A stretch of DNA of 12,915 bases. Origin: Candidatus Zipacnadia bacterium. GTDB taxonomy: Bacteria; Armatimonadota; Zipacnadia; Zipacnadales; Zipacnadaceae. Where the stretch lies: contig JALGTD010000015.1 in the NCBI GenBank assembly GCA_029821515.1, positions 1-12,915 on the forward strand. The letters are read 5' to 3'. Below the pieces are notes generated by a model. That model saw nothing but the letters and a program-made list of their open reading frames with translations. It searched no databases and was not told where the DNA came from. The position numbers were made by a program, and so were the translations under genes. Position 1 is the first letter of the stretch. Each line of letters opens with the position of its first letter. Shown in pieces: positions 5,506-12,482 of this stretch.

Positions 5506-7206
5506 ATGGCCCAAGACGTAACTTCCGAAAGTCCGGAGGCCTTGCGCAAGGAGCTGGAACGCTACCATCTGGTAGTCAATGATCTCCACCGGAAGATCCG
5601 TGAGCTGGAATCGGAGCTTCAGATCACTACTGCTGTGGCGGAGATGCCAGGGGTTATTGTCACTCGCCCTGAATTGCAGCAGACCATGGCGCGGCTGGTA
5701 AGCAAGATCGCTATGATCGTGCAGGCCGAGAAGATTATGATCTTCCTGTATCATGCCGAGAACAGCGAGCTAACCCTACTGTCCCCCGCTCTGGGTGTAA
5801 CTGATGACCAGGCCACCGAAATTGCCATCAAACCTGACCAGGGCATCACCGGTGAAGTCTATCGAACTGGCGAGTCAGCTATCTATAACGATGCGCTGAA
5901 CGACCCGCGGGTGTTATCCGACATTGTGTCTAAATTGCGCATACGAAATGGCATTGCCGTCCCGCTGGTCATCAAGCAACGCGACGAAGAGGAGCGGATT
6001 GTTCAGGAACGGGTAATCGGGGTTGCCCACGCTTGCAACAAGCGATATGAACAGGAGTTCAATCAGGACGACCTGCGCCTGTTGGAAATGCTGGGCGAGC
6101 AAGCTGCTGCCGTTATATCCAACGCCCAGCTTTATATCACACTTACCGAAGAAAAGCAGCGCATAGAAGATGCCCTGGAGAGTATACGCGCCGGGGTGAT
6201 AGTAATCAGCTCTGAAGGCAGTATTCGGTTGATGAACCGGGCAACTTGCCAACTGTTGAACCTTCCAGTCGATGGGTATGAAGGCAAGCAGTTTGCCAAA
6301 GTAATCACCAGTGAGGAAATATTAAAGCTGCTCAATGAAACGTTCAACACCCATCATGAACAGTCCATAGAGATCGAATTGCCTGATGAGCAAGTCTTCC
6401 GCGCCGAAACCAGCACCGTTGCCGGCGAAAATGGACAACTGTCCGATGTGGTGGTCATATTTACCGACATCACCGACATTCGACATCTCGAGCGAATGAA
6501 AACTACCTTTGTCTCGACTGTTTCCCATGAACTACGCACTCCGCTAACTTCTATCAAAGGATTCATCTCAACCCTAATAGATGACACCGAAGAACTCTAC
6601 GACAGCCGGACCCGACAGGAGTTCTATGGGATTATTGACCAGGAGTGCGACCGCCTGACTCGTATGATCAGTGATCTGCTCAACGTCTCACGGATAGAGT
6701 CCGGACGTGCCCTGGATATGCAGATCTCGGAGATTAATCTCCGCAAGCTGGTGCGGCAAGTGCTAAACACCCAGCAGCAATACACGGCAGAGCACAAATT
6801 GATAAATAAGGTGCCTGAAGACCTGTCTACTATCGAGGGAGACCCGGATAAAGTTGCCCAAATCCTGGACAACCTGGTCGGCAATGCCATCAAGTATTCT
6901 CCTGAAGGCGGGCAGGTAGTCGTTGATGCCATGGACGAAGGCAAAATGGTCCGTATTGATGTCACCGACGAAGGCCTGGGTGTCCCCCAGCGGCATCAGG
7001 ATAAGATCTTCGACCGCTTTCAGATGGTGGATGGTGACACCCGGCGCCAGGGAATCAAGGGTACCGGAATCGGGCTGTATCTCGTGCGCCACCTAGCCCA
7101 CGCCCACGGCGGAGATGTAAAGCTGACCTGGAGCGAGATGAACAAGGGCTCCACATTCAGCGTACGCCTGCCCAAGATCGCTCAGATCGAGCAGAGCCAG
7201 GAATAA
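5506..7206 (+). CDS. Soluble sensor histidine kinase with GAF and PAS domains
   Basis: This 566-residue two-component kinase has no membrane segment, so it should sense a cytosolic cue. The order is: coiled coil (about 12-40), GAF domain (about 55-207, with AVPLVIKQ and IGVAHACNK), a short coiled linker, PAS domain (about 221-325, with DALESIRAGVIVISSEG and ending VVVIFTDITD), HisKA with phospho-acceptor H341 in FVSTVSHELRTPLTSIKG, and a HATPase domain with N box NLVGNAIKYSP (456-466), G1 DEGLGVP (488-494), F box FDRFQ and G2 GTGIGL (519-524). All catalytic motifs are intact. The layout resembles cytosolic WalK/PhoR-like kinases. No response regulator lies within the window, so it appears to be an orphan kinase. 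ATG 5506 has AGGAGG eleven bases upstream, and the gene has its own consensus promoter. Confidence 0.93.
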   Translation: MAQDVTSESPEALRKELERYHLVVNDLHRKIRELESELQITTAVAEMPGVIVTRPELQQTMARLVSKIAMIVQAEKIMIFLYHAENSELTLLSPALGVTDDQATEIAIKPDQGITGEVYRTGESAIYNDALNDPRVLSDIVSKLRIRNGIAVPLVIKQRDEEERIVQERVIGVAHACNKRYEQEFNQDDLRLLEMLGEQAAAVISNAQLYITLTEEKQRIEDALESIRAGVIVISSEGSIRLMNRATCQLLNLPVDGYEGKQFAKVITSEEILKLLNETFNTHHEQSIEIELPDEQVFRAETSTVAGENGQLSDVVVIFTDITDIRHLERMKTTFVSTVSHELRTPLTSIKGFISTLIDDTEELYDSRTRQEFYGIIDQECDRLTRMISDLLNVSRIESGRALDMQISEINLRKLVRQVLNTQQQYTAEHKLINKVPEDLSTIEGDPDKVAQILDNLVGNAIKYSPEGGQVVVDAMDEGKMVRIDVTDEGLGVPQRHQDKIFDRFQMVDGDTRRQGIKGTGIGLYLVRHLAHAHGGDVKLTWSEMNKGSTFSVRLPKIAQIEQSQE

Positions 7207-7297
7207 GACGGGCCTGTATAAGTACACTTAGGGGTTGGACACCGGTTAGGGCCAGGCCAATTCTTGGGCAAATAGCCAATTGTTGCTGCCAGCAGGG

Positions 7298-7327
7298 GCC
7301 TCCTGGCGACCAGGAGGTTCTTTGTCT
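7298..7327 (+). terminator. Rho-independent terminator between the kinase gene and rpiB
   Basis: CCTCCTGG (7299-7306) and CCAGGAGG (7310-7317) form a perfect 8-bp stem around a CGA loop, extendable by a G-T pair, and are followed by TTCTTTGTCT. It lies 92 nt after the kinase stop and 30 nt before the rpiB ATG, so it could end the kinase transcript or attenuate rpiB transcription. Confidence 0.75.
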
Positions 7328-7356
7328 ATACTAGTTAGCCAGGGAGAAGAAACAAA

Positions 7357-7818
7357 ATGCGAGTCGCTGTAGGAAACGACCATGCTGGCTACCCGCTGCA
7401 AGCTCCTCTGATTGAGCTAATTAAATCCTCCGGACACCAGGTCGTCAATTTCGGCACCAACAACGAAGATCCAGTCGACTATCCCGGCTTTGCCGCAAAG
7501 GTGGCCCGGGCCGTTCGTGACGGCCAGGCCGATCTGGGCGTGATTATCTGCGGCACCGGTATAGGCAGTAGCATTGCCGCTAACAAGGTCGAGGGAGTCT
7601 ACTGTGCGCTGTGCAGCGATCCTTACAGCGCCCGCATGGCTCGCCGACACAATAATGCCAATGTCATCGCCCTGGGGGCTCGCGTGCTGGGACCAGACCT
7701 TGCTACAGATATCTTGAGGGCCTTCCTGGAAAGCCAGCCGTCCAATGAACCCCGGCACGCCCGGCGTCGCCAGCAGGTTCAACAAATCGAAACAGGCAAT
7801 GAGCTTGCCCAGGAGTAA
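7357..7818 (+). CDS. rpiB: Ribose-5-phosphate isomerase B
   Basis: RpiB interconverts ribose 5-phosphate and ribulose 5-phosphate in the cytosolic pentose phosphate pathway. The protein has 153 residues, normal for the RpiB/LacAB family. It starts MRVAVGNDHAGYPLQ with the phosphate-binding and active-site D8 and H9. DYPGFAAKVA follows, then ICGTGIGSSIAANK, whose C65 is the catalytic base, and ARMARRHNNANVIALGAR with the conserved H98. The last 25 or so residues are charged and probably extend past the core fold. ATG 7357 has AGGGAG (7341-7346) ten bases upstream. No promoter with both boxes is visible between the terminator and the start. The gene heads a run of closely packed genes, and only five bases separate it from the dCMP deaminase gene. 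Confidence 0.93.
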   Translation: MRVAVGNDHAGYPLQAPLIELIKSSGHQVVNFGTNNEDPVDYPGFAAKVARAVRDGQADLGVIICGTGIGSSIAANKVEGVYCALCSDPYSARMARRHNNANVIALGARVLGPDLATDILRAFLESQPSNEPRHARRRQQVQQIETGNELAQE

Positions 7819-7823
7819 GTAGT

Positions 7824-8318
7824 ATGAGTGAGAAAGACCTGCCCGAACCAACTGACGACCGGCGCCCCGACTGGGACACATATTTTATGAAAATCTGCCA
7901 TGTGGTAGCAGAGCGGTCGACTTGCCTGCGTCGGCAGGTCGGGGCACTACTGGTAAGCGACCGCCGCATCCTCGCTACGGGGTACAACGGGGCACCCAAA
8001 GGCCTACCGCATTGTGCTGAGGTGGGTTGCCTGCGCACCCGGCTAGGAATCCCTTCGGGGGAGCGTCAGGAGCTATGCCGAGGAGTACACGCCGAGCAAA
8101 ATGCCATTATCCAGGCCGCAGTCCACGGTGTCACCCTGCAGGAAGTAACCTTATACTGCACTATTCAGCCGTGCATTACCTGCGCCAAGATGCTGATTAA
8201 CGCCAACGTCAAGCGAATTGTCTATGAGGGCGACTACCCAGATGAACTGGCCTTGCAATTGCTTGGTGATGCGGGCGTTGAGCTGGTTCGCTGGCCGCCT
8301 GCCCAGGAAAGTGAGTAG
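7824..8318 (+). CDS. Deoxycytidylate (dCMP) deaminase family protein, ComEB-like
   Basis: This 164-residue zinc enzyme should deaminate dCMP to dUMP, supplying the thymidylate synthase substrate. Zinc ligands and the catalytic glutamate are visible in HAEQN (H89, E91) and PCITC (C117, C120). The nucleotide-site motif TGYNGAP (52-58) and the HCAEVGCLR segment with C64 and C69 match ComEB-type deaminases rather than tRNA or cytidine deaminases. The N-terminal 15 residues are polar and precede the usual WDTYFM start of the domain. ATG 7824 uses AGGAG (7811-7815), which lies within the end of rpiB, so translation is probably coupled. The next gene begins five bases after the stop. Its placement between rpiB and a wecA-type gene recalls the Firmicutes order, although glyA and upp, often found there, are absent. 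Confidence 0.9.
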   Translation: MSEKDLPEPTDDRRPDWDTYFMKICHVVAERSTCLRRQVGALLVSDRRILATGYNGAPKGLPHCAEVGCLRTRLGIPSGERQELCRGVHAEQNAIIQAAVHGVTLQEVTLYCTIQPCITCAKMLINANVKRIVYEGDYPDELALQLLGDAGVELVRWPPAQESE

Positions 8319-8323
8319 TTACC

Positions 8324-9262
8324 GTGCCCTGGCTGTTGGGCTGCATTGTAGCACTGGCTTTAGCAGCAGTTCTTACGCCGGTTGTGAGGCTATTCGCCGA
8401 GCGGATTGGCGCCTTGGATCGTCCCGAAGATCGGCGAGTGCATCAGAAGCCTACCCCCACCGCCGGCGGGCTGGCAATACTTGTGGCATTTTGGGTTGCC
8501 GTGGCGGTGGCCGGCGGGCTGACTAACCATACCACCACAGGCATACTGCTGGGCTCCATTTTCCTGGCTAGTTTGTGCCTGATAGATGATATTTACCGGC
8601 TTTCGCCGGCTCCTCGCTTTCTGGGACACATAGTAGTAGCAATGATCGCCTGGCAGTGGGGGGTGCGCGTCGCCGGGGTGACCAATCCACTAGTCCTGTT
8701 TGGCGACAGCGACTATCTGGCTCTGGGCCTCTGGTCAGCTCCCCTCACAGTGATATGGATAGTCTTTATGATCAATGCTATCAATTGGATTGACGGGCTG
8801 GACGGGCTGGCCGCGGGAGTGAGTGCGCTTGCTGCCGGCACTCTCGCAGTAATGGCGATTAGTGTGGGGATGAGCCAGGTCGGCATTTTAGGCGCTGCGC
8901 TGGCCGGGGCTTGCTTGGGATTTTTGCCCTACAACTTCAGTCCCGCCAGCATCTTTATGGGCGATACCGGCGCGATGTTCCTGGGTTACCTGCTGGCATG
9001 CCTCTCAGTCACTGGTGCCTTCAAGAGCACGGCGATATTGGCTGTCTTTGTCCCAATTCTGGTACTGGGGATTCCTATATACGACACCCTGACCACAACA
9101 TGGGGCCGAATTAAGAACGGAAAGCCGATATACAATGCCGACCGCAGCCACTTGCATCACCGCCTGCTGGCGCGCGGATTCAGTCAGACCCAGACCGTTC
9201 TGCTCATCTATGGGCTGACCGCCATATTGTGTGGCGTGGCCCTGGGGTTGTGGTTACGGTGA
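8324..9262 (+). CDS. Undecaprenyl-phosphate GlcNAc-1-phosphate transferase, WecA/TagO type
   Basis: This membrane enzyme of 312 residues transfers a sugar-1-phosphate, usually GlcNAc-1-P, from its UDP form to undecaprenyl phosphate, the first step in making many envelope glycans. It belongs to the MraY/WecA superfamily and is built of about ten hydrophobic segments. Diagnostic motifs are all present: the Mg-binding LIDDIYRL with D88 and D89, NAINWIDGLDGLAAG (151-165), MGDTGAMFLGY (212-222) and the cytosolic SHLHHRL (275-281), typical of WecA rather than MraY. The start is GTG 8324, five bases after the deaminase stop, with only a weak AGGA about 15 bases upstream, so re-initiation from the previous gene is likely. 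Its TGA overlaps the GTG start of wecB. The sugar specificity is inferred from the wecB partner. Confidence 0.9.
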   Translation: MPWLLGCIVALALAAVLTPVVRLFAERIGALDRPEDRRVHQKPTPTAGGLAILVAFWVAVAVAGGLTNHTTTGILLGSIFLASLCLIDDIYRLSPAPRFLGHIVVAMIAWQWGVRVAGVTNPLVLFGDSDYLALGLWSAPLTVIWIVFMINAINWIDGLDGLAAGVSALAAGTLAVMAISVGMSQVGILGAALAGACLGFLPYNFSPASIFMGDTGAMFLGYLLACLSVTGAFKSTAILAVFVPILVLGIPIYDTLTTTWGRIKNGKPIYNADRSHLHHRLLARGFSQTQTVLLIYGLTAILCGVALGLWLR

Positions 9263-10455
9263 CGCCCATACCCATAGCACTTATATTCGGCACGCGACCA
9301 GAAGCCATAAAACTGGGGCCGGTCTGGTCCAGCCTGTGTCAGCGGCCGGAGGTGTTCTTGCCGCAGGTCATCGTCACCGCCCAGCACCGCGAGATGCTCG
9401 ACCAGATGCTGGCCGTCTTCAATATCACCCCAACCGTAGACCTGGACATTATGCAGCCAGCCCAGAGTCTCAGTGATATTACCACCAATGCTCTGATTGG
9501 TGTGCAACAAGCACTGGCGCAGTTGCAGCCGGCCCTAGTGCTCGTCCAGGGCGATACCACCACGACTTTCGCTGCCAGCCTGGCAGCATTCTACCAGAAA
9601 ATTCCTATCGGACACGTTGAGGCCGGCCTCCGCACCGCCGACAAGTTCTCTCCCTTTCCTGAGGAGATTAACCGCCGTCTGACCAGTGTGCTTGCCGACA
9701 TTCACTTCGCGGCCACGCCCCGAGCCCGTGATAATCTGCAGGCCGAAGGCATCCCCTCCGAAGCTATCTTTGTCACCGGCAATCCTGTGCTGGATGCGCT
9801 GCGGACCATCCTAACCCAGAAGCCAACTCTGGCCGGGACAGAATTGGAATGGGTTGAAGAACTTCCTGGTCGCCTGCTGCTGGTGACATTGCACCGTCGC
9901 GAGAACCTCGGCGAGCCGTTTGCCCACATCTGCGCCGCCCTCAAGCAAATTCTGCAAGCTCATCCCGACGTCACCATAATCTATCCAGTTCATCCCAATC
10001 CCGAAGTGCGCGAGGCGGCATACAACTTGTTGGGTGACGTTGAGCGGGTTATTCTCTGTGAGCCACCGGACTATCTGGTCTTCGTACCGCTGATGGCCCG
10101 CGCCGATCTGATTATCACCGACTCGGGCGGTATCCAGGAAGAGGCCCCCGCCCTAGGCGTTCCCGTACTGGTCGCTCGCGAGACCACCGAGCGCCCTGAG
10201 GCCATTGAGGTGGGCGCCGCTCGTCTGGTGGGCACCGATACCAACAATATTATCGCGGAGGCCAATCGTCTGTTGACTATTCCCAGCGCTTATGCCAAGA
10301 TGAGCCGCGCCGGCTCACCGTTCGGCGATGGGCACGCTGCCCTTCGCATCTGCGAAGCTCTGGAATACTTCTTTGAACTGCGCTCCCAGCGCCCCAGTGA
10401 ATTCAACCCAAGCTCAGGTAACCGTAGCCAGGAGGGGACAGAGGATGGACAGTAA
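9259..10455 (+). CDS. wecB: UDP-N-acetylglucosamine 2-epimerase (non-hydrolysing)
   Basis: The cytosolic enzyme converts UDP-GlcNAc to UDP-ManNAc, a precursor for enterobacterial common antigen, teichoic acid linkage units or capsules. The 398-residue GT-B fold shows IFGTRPEAIK near the start, QGDTTTTFAASLAA with D99, GHVEAGLRT with E121, FPEEINRR (133-140), the UDP-site TLHRRENLG with H212, YPVHPNP, and TDSGGIQEEAP (287-297), all typical of WecB/MnaA. I chose GTG 9259 because it overlaps the wecA stop in a GTGA arrangement and has GGGG about a dozen bases upstream. Earlier in-frame GTGs (9229, 9250) would overlap wecA more and add residues the family lacks. The last 20 residues are polar and poorly conserved. 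The 3' end overlaps the permease gene by 11 nt. Confidence 0.92.
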   Translation: MTPIPIALIFGTRPEAIKLGPVWSSLCQRPEVFLPQVIVTAQHREMLDQMLAVFNITPTVDLDIMQPAQSLSDITTNALIGVQQALAQLQPALVLVQGDTTTTFAASLAAFYQKIPIGHVEAGLRTADKFSPFPEEINRRLTSVLADIHFAATPRARDNLQAEGIPSEAIFVTGNPVLDALRTILTQKPTLAGTELEWVEELPGRLLLVTLHRRENLGEPFAHICAALKQILQAHPDVTIIYPVHPNPEVREAAYNLLGDVERVILCEPPDYLVFVPLMARADLIITDSGGIQEEAPALGVPVLVARETTERPEAIEVGAARLVGTDTNNIIAEANRLLTIPSAYAKMSRAGSPFGDGHAALRICEALEYFFELRSQRPSEFNPSSGNRSQEGTEDGQ

Positions 10456-11587
10456 TAGTCAGCAGCAAACGACCTGGACTTCCCGCCGCGTGATCGCCAC
10501 GCTGGTGGTCACCGGTATACTGCTCTACATCATTTTCTGGACCCCGCCGGTGCTGGGGATCTTCTTCAGCAGAATAGCCGGCATTATCGCTATGGTTGTG
10601 CTGGCGGTTGCCCTGGCCTACGTCATGAGCCCGGCAGTGGAGCGCCTGTCACAGGTACGGCTGCCACTATCTCAACACAACCGGCGGGCAATAGCTGCCG
10701 TTGTCGTTATGCTCATCGGCGCTGGACTTATCGTGCTGATTGTCATGACCACGTCTTCCGCCATCAGCGAGGATGTCGAAGAGGTCTCCACCCTGGTTAA
10801 GGATTTCACCAAGAACCGGCTCCCCGTACTGGTTGAGGAGTGGCGATTCGAGGAGCGTCTCGAAAAATGGATGCAAGACTACCCGAATCTCGCCCCTGAG
10901 AGCGTCAAGGAGTCTATTGCCAAGCATACCGGGGCCTGGACGGAGAGCCTGCTGACACTGGTGGCCAGGGTGCCCGCCTGGGCGGCCCCGAAAGCTATCT
11001 TCATAATCTCGCTGGTCCTGGTACCATTCCTGGCCTTTTACTTTGTTACCGACAGCCGGAAGATCCGCGCCAGCGCGCTGGCTCTGCTGCCGCTGGACTA
11101 CCGCGAGAATGCCAATGAACTTATCGGTCAGCTTAATGCAACGCTGCATCATTACGTTCGCGGGATGCTCCTCGTCTGCCTTATCATTGGCGCGGCCACC
11201 GCGCTGATTCTTTATGGCGCCGGCGTTAGCACTTACCTGACCCTCGGCTTGCTCACCGGCATAGCCCAGCTCATTCCCTATATCGGCTCCATATTCGCCG
11301 GTGTCCTGGTCATAGGGATCCCGCTGCTCCAGGGCAACACGAATGCTGCACTTATCGTGGCCATTCTCTACATAATCCTGAACATACTGCAGGCTAACTT
11401 GGTCGTGCCCATGGTACTGGGACGGGAGATCAAACTGCACCCGGTGACGATAATCATCGTGCTGCTCATCGGCGCCGAGTTCGGGGGCGTATTAGGCATG
11501 ATCATAGCTGTACCCATTGCCGCAATCATCAGCACCACGCATCACTGGTACCGCGAGCTGGTCGAGGCTAATGAGGAACCCCTATGA
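10445..11587 (+). CDS. AI-2E (PF01594) family membrane permease
   Basis: This 380-residue integral membrane protein belongs to the AI-2E/PerM/YdbI family. Members have been linked to autoinducer-2 export or sodium-proton exchange, but most have no proven substrate. Hydrophobic segments lie near 15-32, 37-60 and 82-103, a soluble helical part spans about 105-180, then segments follow near 182-201, 240-258, 262-295, 300-322 and 333-364. The conserved C-terminal block GIAQLIPYIGSIFAG (272-286), ILQANLVVPMVLGREIKLHP and FGGVLGMIIAVP (346-357) is clear. ATG 10445 follows AGGAGG (10430-10435) by nine bases. A longer in-frame reading from 10328 would overlap wecB by over 100 nt and has no such site. 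It overlaps wecB by 11 nt and uppP by 4 nt, so the three are probably translated together. An envelope-lipid role is inference only. Confidence 0.88.
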   Translation: MDSNSQQQTTWTSRRVIATLVVTGILLYIIFWTPPVLGIFFSRIAGIIAMVVLAVALAYVMSPAVERLSQVRLPLSQHNRRAIAAVVVMLIGAGLIVLIVMTTSSAISEDVEEVSTLVKDFTKNRLPVLVEEWRFEERLEKWMQDYPNLAPESVKESIAKHTGAWTESLLTLVARVPAWAAPKAIFIISLVLVPFLAFYFVTDSRKIRASALALLPLDYRENANELIGQLNATLHHYVRGMLLVCLIIGAATALILYGAGVSTYLTLGLLTGIAQLIPYIGSIFAGVLVIGIPLLQGNTNAALIVAILYIILNILQANLVVPMVLGREIKLHPVTIIIVLLIGAEFGGVLGMIIAVPIAAIISTTHHWYRELVEANEEPL

Positions 11588-12390
11588 GCTGGCTCGTCGC
11601 TGCGGTTTTGGGAATAGTACAGGGCGCCACCGAGTTTCTACCCGTCTCCAGCTCCGGGCATCTGGTGATTGTTTCTAAACTGTGCGGCTGGGAAATGCCG
11701 CTGGCCTTCGTTGTCATCACTCACTTCGGCACGCTGCTGGCAGTGATCGCCTACGATCGCCGCGACTTCGCTGACATGCTACGCAGCCTGTTCGTCTGGT
11801 CAGCCTCCGAACCCAGCCAGCAGACACAGCTCACGTCCGCTCGTCGGCTGGTTGGCCTACTGATAATCGGCACGATTCCCGCGGCCCTGGCCGGTCTTCT
11901 GCTGGAAGAGCAAATTGAGAATCTTTTTGACAGCTTGCCAGCAGTCGGCATTGCCCTGATCATAACCGGCCTCATTCTGCTATCCGTCAACTGGCTGGCC
12001 GGACAAAAAGAGCAGTACCAGACTACAGTATTTGACGCACTACTAATCGGTGCTGCCCAGGTGGTGGCGCTGACTCCGGGTATCTCGCGCTCCGGCACTA
12101 CTATCGCTACGGGCCTGGCGCGGGGACTGCACCGTGACTGGGCGCCGCGCTTTGCGTTCTTGCTCTCAGCGCCGGTAATTTTCGGTGGAACTGTCTTTGA
12201 GACCATAAAACTCATACAGAACCCAATAAGCTCGCAGCAACTAAGCATCTATCTGCTGGGCGGACTTACCGCCGCTATTTGCGGCTATTTTGCGGTGCAT
12301 CTGGTGGTCAGGGCGGTGCGCGCTGGCAACTTGATATATTTCTCTGCATATTGTATATTAGTAGGCATAATCACTGCGGTTGTCGGGTGA
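11584..12390 (+). CDS. uppP: Undecaprenyl-diphosphatase UppP (BacA family)
   Basis: UppP removes one phosphate from undecaprenyl diphosphate, regenerating the carrier lipid used by WecA-type and peptidoglycan enzymes. Extra copies are associated with bacitracin resistance. The 268-residue membrane protein shows the two family signatures: GATEFLPVSSSGHL at residues 14-27, with the catalytic E17 and H26, and PGISRSGTT at 165-173, with the conserved R169. The first acidic position of the E. coli motif is Gln here (Q13), which is common in this family. About eight hydrophobic segments are visible. ATG 11584 overlaps the permease stop as ATGA, indicating translational coupling. Together with wecA and wecB this makes a lipid-carrier module. 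A small hairpin covers its stop codon. Confidence 0.93.
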   Translation: MSWLVAAVLGIVQGATEFLPVSSSGHLVIVSKLCGWEMPLAFVVITHFGTLLAVIAYDRRDFADMLRSLFVWSASEPSQQTQLTSARRLVGLLIIGTIPAALAGLLLEEQIENLFDSLPAVGIALIITGLILLSVNWLAGQKEQYQTTVFDALLIGAAQVVALTPGISRSGTTIATGLARGLHRDWAPRFAFLLSAPVIFGGTVFETIKLIQNPISSQQLSIYLLGGLTAAICGYFAVHLVVRAVRAGNLIYFSAYCILVGIITAVVG

Positions 12391-12400
12391 TTTCGCCCGA
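12383..12400 (+). other. Small hairpin over the uppP stop codon
   Basis: TCGGGTG (12383-12389) pairs with CGCCCGA (12394-12400), with one G-T pair, around the tetraloop ATTT. No T-run follows, so it is not a classical terminator. It could limit 3' decay or modulate read-through into hppA. Confidence 0.3.
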
Positions 12401-12482
12401 GTCAGAAGCGTCTTGCTGGCTCGGTTTGTCTGCGTCCATAGTCACTGTTATCAGTTTCTGATGTCAAAGGGAGGAAAGAAAG

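Noticed and set aside
10328..10444. Upstream in-frame extension of the permease gene
   Set aside because: It would lie entirely within wecB. The ATG at 10445 has AGGAGG nine bases upstream, and the membrane protein begins normally there.
10667..11440. Reverse-strand open frame of 257 codons inside the permease gene
   Set aside because: The forward frame encodes a clear AI-2E family protein. The reverse product is a polar, low-quality sequence with no start signal, typical of an antisense shadow.
12413..12454. Promoter between uppP and hppA (TTGTCT with TATCAG, or TTGCTG with CATAGT)
   Set aside because: Both pairs match the consensus poorly, so read-through from uppP is at least as likely.
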